A DNA stretch of 64,000 nucleotides, from the NCBI GenBank assembly GCA_025093985.1, contig JACAAK010000007.1:1178001-1242000 (forward strand). The letters run 5' to 3'. Below, in pieces: positions 24,429 to 36,124 of the stretch. The notes beneath the pieces are model-generated. The model was not told the DNA's origin. It did no database searches and saw nothing but the letters and a program-made list of their open reading frames with translations. The translations under genes were made by a program, and so were the position numbers. The DNA comes from Calvatia gigantea. Its lineage: Eukaryota; Basidiomycota; Agaricomycetes; Agaricales; Lycoperdaceae. How positions within the stretch are numbered: position 1 is the stretch's first letter; the number at the start of each line of letters is the position of its first letter.

Positions 24429-26340
24429 TTAAACCTGCGAAGATAGATTTTGCTCGACTGACTTTCGGACATCACCCGGTGGAAGCGCAGTCATAGCATC
24501 AGACCCAGGGCGGATATCGCGTCCATGCACATCTACAGATGGGAGATGTGTCGTGCTCGCGCACGTTGCACAGGCATCCCGCAATTCATGAGATTCAACA
24601 TGAACGAAAATTTCTGGTCCGCTCTTGACAGTTGTAGTACCCAAGAGTCGCCCCCGGTCGAAGAGAGGAAACGTCTGCAAGGGTAGTTGCATTAGAACTC
24701 GATTTGCAATTCTCGTCCAGTGGGTTCAGCTCACCTTTGCACCGGTCGATTCATGTGGCACATCCGTTGTGCTGTCCACCGAAGGACTTCTCCTGCCCTC
24801 ACGGGGGAACGAGAAAACGATGCCTTCAGACAATGTCTGATTTCCGGTGATCACGGACGCCGGGGCCTCGCTGTATCGCCATCCACGTCGTGAATTAAGG
24901 CTGCTCATTAGTGAGTTCGAGTATAGTTTACACAAAAGAATATTGAGCATAAGATCGCTGGCGAAGAAGTAATCTCAGGCGCGGATGACTACGGTTGCAA
25001 TGGTACTCACATTCCCGAGGGCTAAACATGACCGTTTCAGTGGTGAGGAAACTACCTTGATGGACAACGTTTCTCTTACATGGATTAAGTAGGCCGTCAG
25101 ATCAGCAGCCGCGACCACAGAGGTCAGAAGGCCAGTTGACATTGTCACTGAAATAGTCTGGCCCTTAATCAACGAATTTCATCAGGATTTCTCAGGAGCT
25201 TGCCTAGGATGATGCGGTCAATGACCATGTCCGACTTCCTAAGGCCAGTCTTGCGCCTTCGCTTGGAAAGAGGAGGAATTTGTGAGCTTACATTAAACGC
25301 TACTTCAACGTATCGCGAGGCGTACCCTGAACCACAGTTAGTCTGGCGATGTGTCAGGCAAGCAAATAGTCAAAACTCACAAGTAGGTCACCAAAACGGT
25401 TGTGATGATGACATCCGCAACGACTGCGCTGGTTAGCCAACCGATAACATAACCCTGTGATTCTCGTCGTGAGCACTGAGGAGGATTGTTCAATTGCGAA
25501 TGTCTAGTCACTTTGAAATCCCCGAATCTGGAAAAACTTGGGACTACAAAGTTCTGGCGGGTCACGATCAAAGCACAAACTTGTATTCGGTCAGAAAATA
25601 GCACTAGCAACTTTTAGAGGGTTTTGATGCTCACCTGATCCAGCGAATGCGAGAAAGACTATACATGCAACCATCACCCGACTTCCTGTCAGAACATGTA
25701 TTCTCCAAGCGAAGAATACCTGGACCATCAACTCGACAATACCCTTCAGCAAACGATTTGGTTATACTGATGAATACTTCACTTTATGGGTAGATCTTAC
25801 CGTTGTTACGGGGTCTATGTATATGGCACATAACCAATGATTAGTAAAGAAATGAGTCTTTCCGTACAACTGACTTGACCCGAAACCTGAAGGGAGTTGA
25901 GAAAAGAAAGATAAAATAAACAGAGACCAGGACGTACACCAGTTCGGCTTGTTGAGGAATTCAACATCATCTGAAAACCTGTGTCTAGGGTCATCACCTA
26001 CACTTTCATAGACGAATACATACCGAAATGTTTGATGACGGAGATGTAGATAAACATGACATCAAAAAGAGTGTTGAGGGTATCCACAACAAAGATTGCT
26101 AGAACCTTAGAGGGGCTCTCTGAATACGGACTTCAATCCACGGGTCGTGGTGCAAGAACATACAAACAACTTCATCCAAATTGGATCCCTGGGTGACACG
26201 ATTCAGGAGGTGCTGGATGTAGGTGCGAGTTTCTGCCGTACCTCTTATAAGTTGTATAGTAGAGGTACATCTGCGTAATCATGATACCGTAAAGCATCAT
26301 ATTGAAGATGTTGTGACGAGGTATCCCGTAGTAATGTAAT
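24429..26340 (-). CDS. Multi-pass membrane protein, DUF6534-like, N-terminus unclear
   Basis: Agaricomycete-type seven-helix protein of unknown function. Exons read in order: MMLYGIMITQMYLYYTTYK (26300-26240), VLAIFVVDTLNTLFDVMFIY (about 26100-26030), DVEFLNKPNW, LKGIVELMVQVFFAWRIHVL (25760-25640), GWLTSAVVADVIITTVLVTY (25440-25380), RKSDMVIDRIIL (25240-25204), TMSTGLLTSVVAAADLTAYL (25146-25080), then LLCKLYSNSLMSSLNSRR and a polar tail to the stop at 24429. The helix pattern and the KLYSNSL-SLNSR motif match the DUF6534 family as I recall it. The intron 25203-25148 starts with GC. The first exon lies upstream, possibly beyond the tRNA-like sequence, and was not identified. Confidence 0.65.
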
Positions 26341-26358
26341 CATAGAAAATTTTTAATT

Positions 26359-26429
26359 GACCAGATGGGGGATCGAACCCCAGACCTTCCGGACATATAC
26401 CAGATGCTCTACCATTGAGCTATCAGGTC
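26359..26429 (-). tRNA. tRNA-like sequence with irregular anticodon loop
   Basis: A 71-nt cloverleaf: acceptor GACCTGA with TCTGGTC (one T-T mismatch), D-arm GCTCAATGGTAGAGC, anticodon stem TCTGG with CCGGA, T-arm TGGGGTTCGATCCCCCA. The seven-base loop is TATATGT. That places A rather than the invariant T at position 33 and makes TAT the nominal anticodon. The body resembles tRNA-Lys or tRNA-Ile. It may be a degenerate tRNA, an edited tRNA or a transferred organellar copy. Confidence 0.55.
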
Positions 26430-27406
26430 GTACTGGTTCCCAGTGGTTGCCCACCCATACACTGACGTAAGGCACGTAATGCCTTGTGAGCCTGTGCGTT
26501 TGTAGGTGGGGGATGACCGGATTCACTATCCACAACAGAAGAGTGTGCCGATGAAAACAGGCCCATGGCTTTTCCCCGTCGGTTAGCACTGTTGGTAGGC
26601 GATGTCAACAAGCAAAAAACGTACATGTGATCTGCTGGGCTCATTCTACAAGCACCCAGAAGGGTTGAACAAGTACGAAGCTTGGATTCTGTGTCCTCAG
26701 GTTTTTTAACGAGCCGTGCTTATTTTGGCTTGTTGTCTATCATTTCTTCGTCCCATGTTCTTAACTTCTTATTCCCTTGGTTTCCGCTGAACGGAATTAT
26801 TTAAAGGGTGATCATTTGAAATAAACTTGCTGATTCTCATCATATATCAAAATAATTGGCGTTGGATAGTGATAATCAAAATCTTACATAGTCTGACTGG
26901 AAGGGCTGCTGTGGTGGGGCCACACTACCAACTATATTATGGCCGCGATTCAAGAGTCCTGACCATATATAGCTATGTATTCTCCATTATTGGATTATTG
27001 CGCAACTTGGTTCCGATATGAAATTATGGGCGCCCGACGTACCCGATACTCCCAGACTGTAGACCTAAAAATTTCGCGACATTACAACGTTAGATCAATG
27101 TCGAGTCCCTGATTGTTGCGAGGCCTCGAACTGACGTGTTCTGGGTTCTGGTATGTTCGACAACAAGTTTAGTGTACAGTGCATAGCCGCTGGTCGCTAT
27201 ATTCGGAAATTCCCTGCTTTGTCAGGGTACCCACTTTATTTTGGCCTGGGGCTTCGGTAAGCACTTATCCCGTCACTGCCGATTTATACCTTCACCCATC
27301 AGGCCGACATCAGGTCTCAGGCCTCAGGCCTCAGGTTTGATACGTTTGTGAAGTGAAAACTACGTCTTTCCCCATCAAATCGATCGGCTGTTCAATATTC
27401 AGAACA
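26430..27406. other. Intergenic region with a short direct repeat
   Basis: A short minus-strand frame from 26644 (MSPADH, possible intron, then GKAMGLFSSAHSS) ends in the tRNA-like sequence; I cannot support it as a gene. Near 27310-27335 the unit CTCAGGC is repeated in tandem (tctcaggcctcaggcctcag). Otherwise nothing is seen. Confidence 0.35.
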
Positions 27407-28885
27407 ATGGAGAAAACAATACTGGACAATCTCGAACTCGTCCCTCATCCTGTCGCCCGGTCACAGGCTAAAGCCAAGCGAAACATCCTTGCTTGGAACA
27501 GTCGTGGTCTCGGTCCCCGCCTTCGCCTCTGCCCTGCTCGAGGTGGAGAAAGGACGGAGATGCGATGGGTGCTTTCGTTTACCTCCTGAGGGCGAACGGC
27601 TCAAGAAGTGTACTGGGTGTGCCTCGTATCATTATTGTGACGTTGATTGTCAGAATCCTCACCTAGCTGTTCGCAAGACTCACCCGGAGTTGACTTGAGC
27701 ACTTTCAGGTCATAAAATGGATTGGAACCTGGGCCATAAGCGTATATGTAAAGTATACAACAAGATGACATCCAGCCCAGGGTTTAGTCGATTGGCTCAG
27801 CATGAACGCATGGATGTCTTGCTCTTGTCGCATTTCCTCGCACGGGTTTCAGCGGTGGACTCTCCCCTCTCCCTATTCCTTTCGCTTTTGCCTGCACTGA
27901 GCACGGGACAAGAGATCCTAAACATTCTCCCCGCATCCCTAACTCGAACTCTTGAAGGAGATTTTCCCCAGTCCATTTATTCTCGGTTTAGCAACAACAA
28001 TTTCACCATTCATTCGCATATGAACACGATCGGTCACGGTGTTTTCCCACTAGCCAGTCGACTTTTCAATCATTCGTGTGTGCCGAACGCAGCCCCGAGA
28101 TACATCTTAACCCGGGCTCAGCCGTTAAACATGGAGGTGATCGCACTTCGGGATATTGATATCGGCGAAGAGGTAAGGCCTAGCAAGAATCTCTGTCGGT
28201 AAATTTTGATCATCGATGGAAGGTTTGTGTGCCTTACCTGGACCCTGCTCTCACTCAATCGAGACACCAAGCGTTCCAATACACGTACGGGTTTACCTGC
28301 GAGTGTGGCTCATGCGCTGTCTTGCGTAGATTTGGCCAGGTACCCAAACCACCTGCTTCTGCAAGCGAGGTGTCCTCCATCAGTGACGCGCTGCGTAATT
28401 ACGTTGGCGTAAATGATGGCCTGAGGTCCGACCTTCCGAGTCCATCCCTCGCGGGACTTCCACGCACATTACGATGCATACTGCACGAATCGTACACAGA
28501 ACAAATATCGGAGGAGTTCAGCAAATCATCTCATGAAGGTGATTATACGACTGCCGTTGTTAGTGGTCTCAGTCTTCTGGCGTTGTATCTCTTAATCTAT
28601 CCGAAAAATTATCCACAAATAGGTGGGTCGTAATTACCTCTCTCAATCAGTCCACGGATTGACGCGTGTTGGATGAAGGGTTGCACCTCTTGGAACTGGC
28701 GAAGACAAGATGGGAATGCGCTGATAAGCTCTGAGACTTCGGATTGTGCAACGGCGGAGGAAACCACCCAGGTTCGGATAACTCTCAACCACGCTTTGAG
28801 GGTCCTGTCAATTTACGGACCGGAAGGGGACGAGTTTGGCCCTTTATATGAGGCTCAAAAGCTGGAAGAGTTGCTGAGTGGGTGA
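27407..28885 (+). CDS. MYND-finger/SET-domain (SMYD-like) protein, two apparent +1 frameshifts
   Basis: Probable lysine methyltransferase of the SMYD type. MEKTILDNLELVPHPVARSQ leads into a split SET domain. The MYND zinc finger shows CDGC, CTGC, YHYCDVDC and, after an intron (27649-27708), GHKRIC. The SET core has RLFNHSCVPNAAPRY and the post-SET motif FTCECGSC. The C-terminus reads HLLELAKTRW, then LISSETSDCATAEETTQVR and ALRVLSIYGPEGDEF. Two single extra bases break the frame: one T of TT at 27493-27494 (RNILA then GTVVVSVPAF) and one G of GGG at 28712-28714. All other junctions are in phase. The substrate is unknown; the product is probably cytosolic or nuclear. Confidence 0.8.
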
Positions 28886-29375
28886 TCGTTGTGTGTCTCG
28901 AGTGGAGTATCTTTGCTTCGGCTTTTCACTGTCCTGATTTCTTTGTGTCTTCTGGTCAATTAGAGAATTAGCAAATATTGTACTTTTCTGGAATAGACTG
29001 CCGAAGACGTCGAGGACCCTTAGGTTATCTAACCGATGTACTATTCTTGGCTCAGCCTCGGTCCCGGTCGATCCTATGTGTCGCCTTTGTAGAAAGCTCA
29101 GTGATCGTCTATTCTCTCTTTTAATTCAACTTTTCGAATCACTAAACGAGTTGTCTTTAACGACGTTGCGGTGATACGAGTGGAAGGGGGGGGGGGAAAT
29201 AGCGGGAGCCGACTTGCGCTGACAGCTACGTTATCTTCATTCCCGTTGTAGTTAGTCGCCGCTCAATTCTCCAACGGCGTCAACCATGAGCTTCTCGATT
29301 TTCTGTCTTATATATCAACCCTTTCACGCTCTTCAATTCTTCATGCCAGGTTGACGCCCAGGCAGTGGTACAACC
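28886..29375. other. Intergenic region containing an 11-G run
   Basis: No gene seen. A run of eleven G begins at about 29186, and pyrimidine-rich sequence precedes the next start codon. Confidence 0.4.
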
Positions 29376-31233
29376 ATGACCAACAGGTTCCAAATGCCGT
29401 CGTCTTTTCGGGTCCCAGCGCTCTTTCGCTCTCGTCGCTCTTTTCACCGTTTACGCTCTTTTCACCTAACCCCCGCCGAGGTAGCCACGAACTCGAGGCT
29501 TGTCGCCTTACAAGCCACCATGGGAGGCACTAATTCCCAGTCAACAAGCAATCTGAATAAACGACGTCCACTTCCCGCCAACCTCGTCATTCCTCTCCGT
29601 GGCTCGACTATTGTTGCTTTGAGTATCATTGCGTCGCTTTTTTTCATCATATCTATTTCTTTCGCGTTTCTTGGGGCGGACATCGAAGACCCGTACTTTA
29701 GGTCCACCCTCAACGAGGTCGCGGAGACTTCGCCTGGGGTAGGAATTCATTCTCTTTGGATTTGGTGCGCGCTCACTTCCGACTTGGCGGTTTGTAGATT
29801 GTTTTACTTGGAGAGAGTGTTGACGTGGACGTGGACGAGCCCTCTATCACCATCCGATGGTCCATTTTGGCCTGTGGCCAAGCATACGTGTTACCCGAAT
29901 CCACTGGTGTTCATGGAAGCAATGTTTGTGGATTGCCCTCCCTGCCTCTTAAGATATTTGTCGACAAGTGAGCAGCTACAACTTTCCTTTTGGTCGAAAT
30001 GTGCTGAAATCCCTGATAGTGCGGATGAACCGGCAGCAACGTACGATCCTTCAACAATTCCCGTCAACAAAGAAACTGGCCATCGCCGAAAGTTTGTCAC
30101 AGCCGCTCATTCCGACATCGAGCGTCAAATTAACAGATCTTAACAGTATACAAAACCTGGTCCAATTCGACAGTGACCATGTTCTTGATGTTCACAACGC
30201 TCGACTATATCCATTCGATTCGTACTTCCTGACCAGCACTCTTCGGGCGACCGGTTTATCAAACGAGACCATTCCAATCCAGAAGCTCACGACAGTCGAC
30301 ATGATGTCAAGCTTTGACATTGGAACGCGCGATATCGAGAGCTTCTCCAAGGCCGGGGACGGGACTATTCTTCCCAGCAGAGATATTGATATGAACGTCG
30401 CCAGACCTGGCTCAGCACGTTTCTTCACACTCCTCCTGTTTACCATTAGCTGGGTGTTGACCCATGTTGCCATCGGTCACGTTATTCTTGCAAGACGTAT
30501 CTCTGGGATGAAGCCGCTTCTCAAGCACCTAGTGTCTTCTGGTGCAATTCTCATCTCAATTCCCCAGCTTCGGAATAGCATGCCCGATGCTCCAGGTCTT
30601 GATGGTGAGTTATTTAAGAACCGCTACCAGAACATTCACTAAATGGCAATCTAAAAATAGGCGTCCTCATCGGTAAGCGAAATATTCTTCGTACTCGTGT
30701 CCTTGCCTCGACCCTAACGTTATTTTCCATCCTCTCCAGACACTATTGGGTACTTTCCTCAGATGGTCATCTCGGGCCTAGCCACGGTTATTCTCCTTCT
30801 CATTCTCGCAATTCGAGAATTCGACATTATAGGCCTTCAAACACAGTCACAATATGGCCAGCCTCCTCGGCTGCCTTCCGAGTCAATGTGTTCCTCGGTC
30901 ACTTATCCACGACATCCCATCAGAACATTCACCGGCTACCGAGACTCAGGATCGAATGATTCCTCTCTTTCTCCTACCCCGGCTTGCTGCTCTCGCCCTC
31001 CTTCTTCCCCTAGGCCGGATTCGACGCCTGCGGAACGTGCGGAGTGGGAAAGACACAGGATGAAGAAGCACCTCACCGGACAATTTGTGTTCCCTCCTGT
31101 CCAAATACCTGCACATAGAGCGCAAACTTCCAGTCAGACAACAGTCAAGCCTATTCACAGGAAAGTGAAGACCATGACCAAGATCATGGAAGCGGGAGAA
31201 CTCCCACAATCGCGTTGGTCTGACGAAGAGTGA
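29376..31233 (+). CDS. Membrane protein, DUF4436-like
   Basis: Function unknown. An N-terminal membrane helix (STIVALSIIASLFFIISISF) is followed by an extracytoplasmic region with LGESVDVDVDEPSITIRWSI and LYPFDSYFLTSTLRA. Further helices follow, SARFFTLLLFTISWVLTHVA and MVISGLATVILLLILAIREF, and then a polar Pro/Ser-rich cytosolic tail. This order and GAILISIPQLRNSMPDAPGLDG resemble fungal DUF4436 proteins. Introns include one with donor at AA/GTGAGC (about 29968) and one at about 30091-30145 that resolves an apparent frame overlap. A 12-nt exon (30661-30672) encodes VLI and joins in phase on both sides. The start may instead be the internal ATG at about 29520. Confidence 0.65.
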
Positions 31234-31775
31234 TGTGGTTTATTCCGCTTGTTCTTAACAATAACGCGTTCTATTGCTTGTTCTACCACCATGCTCATAT
31301 TGCAGATTTGTCACAGTCATCTAGTATAACCAGGAGAGGTAGTTAACAGGGCCGAGCCATTTTCTGTCTAACTCAGGTGTGGATTCTACCTTGTATCACG
31401 GCATTGACAGACTTCTTAGTTAGATTATTCACTTATTTCTTGATCCTGTCCTTACTTCCTAGTTCTAAGTTTGTAAATTATGTACACAGGTGTATAAAAG
31501 TTCCTAATCTATCTCACCACTGTGATCCCCGTTCAGGGTTTGCACCTGGGGTAAACCATTCAAGATGTTGAACTGGAAGGTTCGAGAAGCGGGGAGAAAT
31601 TGTCATTATAAAGGAATTCTCAGTAACACATTTGATAAGTCCTATATTCCAAGGGACATGCAGTGAACGAGGCATATGGTTTGGGCCACCCTGAGCAAGA
31701 TGCTTCTCAAAATTTGGTGCTCCAGACTTACAAAAATTCGGCTGAGGTCTGGTAGCAGTCTATATTTATACAGCT
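31234..31775. other. Intergenic region
   Basis: Convergent 3' spacer between the DUF4436-like gene and derlin; nothing further seen. Confidence 0.35.
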
Positions 31776-32749
31776 TCACGACGTACGCAGCACCTGACAG
31801 ACAGCACGGTAAAAGATACTTGAAATCATTGGTCTCCGAACGCCCGCTTTCTGGAGAGAGAGGTAATTTCGATGGTAAACTTACGGCACTAAGGTGAAGA
31901 GACACTCACAACACTTCTGGAGCTTCACTGAATATGGTGGGGCCTCCAACCATCTCCCTCGTCCATACGTCCCTCAAGAACCAACCAACATGACCTACGG
32001 CACAACCAGCCAAATCCGCCACAGCAGCTTTCCAAGTTCCATTCAACACCCAAGAGAAGGCGACCAACGCAATCGGAAGGTAAGGTGCGCTGATCGTGAA
32101 GAGGCCAAACAGGGAAATCGGCGTTGATGGGTGCCGTCTTGACCAGAGGTATATTGGTACGAAAGACAGGGAAGAGGAAAGGAAAGGGAGGTTAACAAGG
32201 GGTGAAAGGGCCTAAAATTGCCGTTACATCGCAACTCCAACAAACAGGGGAGCGACGTACCAGGAGCATAAGAGATGAAAGAAGGAGGAGCCAGAAATAA
32301 TCGGCCTTCTTGTTTGCAAAAGAAGATTCCTCTAGCATCCTACTATAGCGCATGCTGTTGCCATGTTAGGAATGACGGACAACATAATCCTGGGATGAGG
32401 CACTCACAAAAAGAAAAGGTGGAAAACAAAATCCAGGGATATTGAACCAAAGTAGAAGAAGGTAGTTACAGCGCGCCATGGCTAAACGGTGTGTAATAAG
32501 TTTCTGGCCTGGTCCCCTTGAACTTCCTGACATACCTGAACGTTCACAAATGCACTTTTCCAGCTGAAGTAGAGCTGCAATGGTGTGATAATCTGACATT
32601 GCTGAAATCCTTTAATGTTATCATCTACAAATATAGGAAATGGCGCCGAGAATACCCACCACAGCCAGACTAATTAACACTGAAAATGCCAGCCATCCAC
32701 GAGTAATAGGTGGTATTTGTGTTATCCAAGCCTCAATTCCAACGGGCAT
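31776..32749 (-). CDS. DER1: Derlin (DER1-like), ER-associated degradation
   Basis: Derlins are rhomboid-fold ER membrane proteins that help export misfolded proteins for degradation. The minus strand splices to WITQIPPITRGWLAFSVL, QCQIITPLQLYFSWKSAF, PWRAVTTFFYFGSISLDFVF, RMLEESSFANKKADYFWLLL, LVNLPFLSSSLSFVPIYLW and SKRHP-like SRRHPSTPISLFGLFTISAP. It continues with ALVAFSWVLNGTWKAAVADL and GHVGWFLRDVW, which match derlins throughout. The last exon gives KAGVRRPMISSIFYRAVCQ and a TGA at 31776-31778. Several multi-pass segments are evident and no frame break was found. The paralogue class (DER1 or DFM1) is not resolved. Confidence 0.9.
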
Positions 32750-32948
32750 TCTGTTCAACTATTGTCGTTGATAGAAGGATAAGGACACCACAAAGGCCAA
32801 CGAAACAGTATCCAATCCACAAAGACCGAGAGGAGAAAATCAGATGAGGGGAGCGGTGAACTTGACACGTTCTCGTTCATGAATGTCAGCCGTCATCATT
32901 TGTTGTCGCATGTTTACACTAACTCAACCCGAAGAGTAGCAAAAATGT

Positions 32949-33027
32949 TACGTCGAACGGGAATCGAACCCGTGCCGCTTGCTAACACAATGGAAGGCAA
33001 GCATGATAACCACTTCACCATCGACGT
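32949..33027 (-). tRNA. tRNA-Gly (TCC) with 7-nt intron, copy 1
   Basis: Acceptor ACGTCGA with TCGACGT, D-arm GTGAAGTGGTTATCA, anticodon stem CTTGC with GCAAG, T-arm ACGGGTTCGATTCCCGT. The loop CTTCCA gives anticodon TCC, followed by about 7 extra bases (ttgtgtt) after position 37. A second copy lies about 260 bp away. Confidence 0.88.
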
Positions 33028-33284
33028 TGTTATGATATCTTATCGCCGAAACTTGGAGATAACGTTGTTTCGGAAGTGTGTTTAATCAAATCTCCGGGTT
33101 AACGACCGAAAGGTATCCCATAGCGATTCGAAACCAATGCAGAGATCACTAGAAGCTAATCGTCGCACAATAATACCAAATGATGATGCCTCCTAAATGA
33201 AAATATAGAATCCAGTTGCATATTTGATTCGACGCGATGCAAAGTAACACCACAAGAGAAAAAACGACGTAGCTTCTTAATATA

Positions 33285-33365
33285 TACGTCGAACGGGAAT
33301 CGAACCCGTGCCGCTTGCTACCGCTCAGTGGAAGGCAAGCATGATAACCACTTCACCATCGACGT
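33285..33365 (-). tRNA. tRNA-Gly (TCC) with 9-nt intron, copy 2
   Basis: The mature sequence is the same as in the neighbouring tRNA-Gly, but the intron after position 37 differs (ctgagcggt). Flanking DNA between the copies is unlike, so only the tRNA body is conserved. Confidence 0.88.
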
Positions 33366-33913
33366 AGCATCTTGGCAAGGCCCAGGATTATTTAGATTCA
33401 TGCTGGCAGGGTACTAAAGTACTAATTCAAGGCGACACTGCACTGAGAGGCTTAGTGTATCATTGCTTCTTGCCCTTGTAAGACGAGCTCATTGGGCTGA
33501 GATCAACCCTGACTGTGCAGTGAAATCTTCCAGGATCGTGCGTACCGCGACTTGCGGCCAGACGGCTCGGGACAGAAAGTCAGCCTGAGGCTTGTACGTT
33601 GAGATATCATTTTTTAAGATAACCCGTTGTATCTCTCGATGGTGCCCACGTCAAACGCCCAAGTGTTCCTGAGACCGTTCCTGTGTCGCTCATGTCGTCC
33701 AACATCCAGGAAGCCACAAGTCTAATCGGTCTCCAATTTTCATGTGCCACTAGAGGGATCCTCGACTGCGCATCGTGCGGTGACCTCTTTTAGGATCGGA
33801 ACCAAATTGCAACACACAAGGGCAATAACTTCGGAGACTGCCAAACTAAAGCTACATGGACACATGTAGTGTGCTGATTTCTCGGGCAGAGAGCACAGGT
33901 CGTTGATCAAGCG
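33366..33913. other. Intergenic region
   Basis: No gene seen between the second tRNA-Gly and the epoxide hydrolase stop codon. Confidence 0.35.
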
Positions 33914-35203
33914 CTAGGGGCTAAAGTCTCGAGCCAGGCTCCCAGCTCGTTGTTAATCTCGTCTTTGTTGTCCCACAAGAGCCAATGGCTGCCATTAAAA
34001 CTTTTAACGGTGAGATTTTTGCAATTCTTCTCTGCAGCCGGCCTGAAGAAGGGTGGTGGTGCGACAGGATCATTCTCTGCTAGGCCGAGGAATACAGACT
34101 TCTCAACCTGGTACGCAGGCAGGGGGACCTCTGTAAGTGTGCATGAGTATATGAGAAGGATATTTCCTGTTCGAGAAATGACGGACGTTTGTTATCTTCA
34201 CGGTCGATGTCGCTAACTACGATTTTATACCAGCACAGTGGCCCCTCGAGTCCACCTCTTTGAAGAAGGTTCTTCCGATATGCGTGATCCTAGAAGAGCA
34301 TTATAAAAAGCGGTCTGGGTCAAAGTGATAGACGTGCTTCTGCTGGGATAAGGGGGTTGAGCTCGGCTTGTTTGTTCTGTTCAACCCAGTTTTTAGCCTC
34401 GCCCTGGGGGGAGAGAACGCCGGGCCAGAGTGTCTCGGCGTTACTAGCGTGGATGAGGCTATACAAAGAATCAAACTAAAGAGCGATTATATGGCACAAG
34501 GACGAGAGATTGGGTGTAGAGGCGTACATTTTTCTCGCACAACTTGTGAGCGCCAGGTTCCGCAAGGAAAAGCCTGTTGGATCTAAGAAATCGGATAGCG
34601 ATTTTATTCAGAAGAAACGTACTGATATCCAATGAATTCTCTTCCAAATACCTTTTTCAACTTTTGGGGATCAGGATCCCATCAATGCATCAGGGGGGAT
34701 ACACACAAAAGCAAGCAGCTGCTCGAAAGTCTGCTCAGTATTGGGAGGGAAGTAACCAACAGCTAGGAACCCGAAGCCAACGAAGCGATCAGGATAATAA
34801 TTCGCCAGCCGAGCAGTAATCTTGGATCCCCTGGACACGGACGGTTAATCCGTTGACAAAACAATTCGTGTGATGATGATCGTCACCAATCATGTCCAAT
34901 TACGACGCAGAGTCCGACCTTTTCCGCGTCAAGAATGTCGACGATATCCTTGACTATTAGACTGGACTTGTATTGCTCGGGATCGACGGGTTTGACTGTG
35001 CCACCGTAGCCAAGCATATCGGGGACTACTAGTCCGTAGCCAAGCCCTTGGAAGTGTGTTACTTGGTTGTGCCAGTCGTAGGATGAGCTTGGAAATCCAT
35101 GGAGAAGAAGGAGCGTAGGTTGATTGTCTCTTGGTGGCGAGAAGTAGTAGTGATAGCTGAGACCGCGAGAGGTTGGGAGGTTCTTGTAGCAGGTGGGATC
35201 CAT
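33914..35203 (-). CDS. Alpha/beta hydrolase, epoxide hydrolase-like
   Basis: Probable soluble epoxide hydrolase or related alpha/beta hydrolase. The first exon from 35203 gives PTLLLLHGFPSSSYDWHNQV (oxyanion HGFP motif), VVPDMLGYGGTVKP and VGLCVVIGHDW, where Asp in GHDWG is the expected nucleophile. Later exons give GSKITARLANYYPDRFVGFG and VFGREFIGYQ, FLAEPGAHKLCEKN and VLSPQGEAKNWVEQNKQAEL. The last region (34140-33914) gives SVFLGLAENDPVAPPPFF, whose Asp is the likely acid, and FNGSHWLLWDNKDEIN with the catalytic His. The size is typical of the family, with no signal peptide and no frame break seen. Confidence 0.87.
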
Positions 35204-35534
35204 CCTAGTGACAATGGCAGTACGATTCCTTAGCTGCTTAAGTAAATCAACATGCTGGGCGAGTCCTTATTGGGGCACAGTGACACTGGATGCTAACTTT
35301 GGGTTGTAGTGCGTATGTGCCACAAGCAAAGAGAGGAAGGAAGCCTGGCGCAATGAGAACGTTTGTCTTATGTCGGCGGTTCCAGCACTGGGAATGAGTA
35401 ACGCGGGAATAAGTCAACGTAATTGGTAACGGAAAAGCTGAGCCACCATCTGGGTAAGAAGGCACAGCGATGACGCCGCACAATCACGTAATCTTTTTAT
35501 CCCTCATAAGAGCTCAATCATCCTTGAAAAGCAA

Positions 35535-35639
35535 GGCGAGATGGCCGAGCGGTCTAAGGCGCCAGACTAAGGACCAGGACATTCAGATGTCTACCCAATC
35601 TGGTCTTTCGGGGCGTGGGTTCGAATCCCACTCTCGTCA
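35535..35639 (+). tRNA. tRNA-Leu (AAG) with intron
   Basis: Acceptor GGCGAGA with TCTCGTC, D-arm typical of tRNA-Leu, anticodon stem CCAGA with TCTGG, long variable arm, T-arm GTGGGTTCGAATCCCAC. The loop CTAAGG gives anticodon AAG, and about 25 nt follow as an intron before TCTGG. Confidence 0.88.
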
Positions 35640-36124
35640 CATTCTTTTTACTCCGTGTAGTCGGCTTATCTTGTCCGCCCCGTCACGGACGAAATCATTT
35701 AGGAAACCCCACAACCACCCAGGCGGTGAGTAAGCGCGCTTGAAATTTGGAGAAAAGTCCTCCGTCTCTATATTCCATTGATGGAAGGCAAGCCTCACAA
35801 CCGGGCAGTGCCCGCAATGATTAATGATCCACTGTTAGCAGACCCTATCATAACCGATGGACCTCAACCTTCACCCTACACTGCGCCTGCTGCACGGTGG
35901 TTAGCGATAGGGAATCTCAAACACTCAGGTGTGCAGTCGTGTTACAAGTATCTTCATTCTTAGCGAGATTTAGGGTACACAACCTATCAACGATCATAAG
36001 ACAAGAAAATGGTCATGAAAGTACAGACTACGAAGACTAAAACAGAAAACCCGACAATCTAGATTACAAGTACATTAACCATGGACGATAACACAACGAA
36101 GGAGATTCTTCAACAGTACAACGT
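35640..36124. other. Intergenic region
   Basis: Holds the 3' flank of RNR1; no gene supported. Confidence 0.35.

Noticed and set aside
26423..26644. Short minus-strand ORF starting MSPADH
   Set aside because: It ends inside the tRNA-like sequence and its possible intron is only about 36 nt; could not be tied to any family.
30091..30145. Frame overlap in the DUF4436-like gene suggesting a break
   Set aside because: A 55-nt GT-AG intron joins the two frames in phase.
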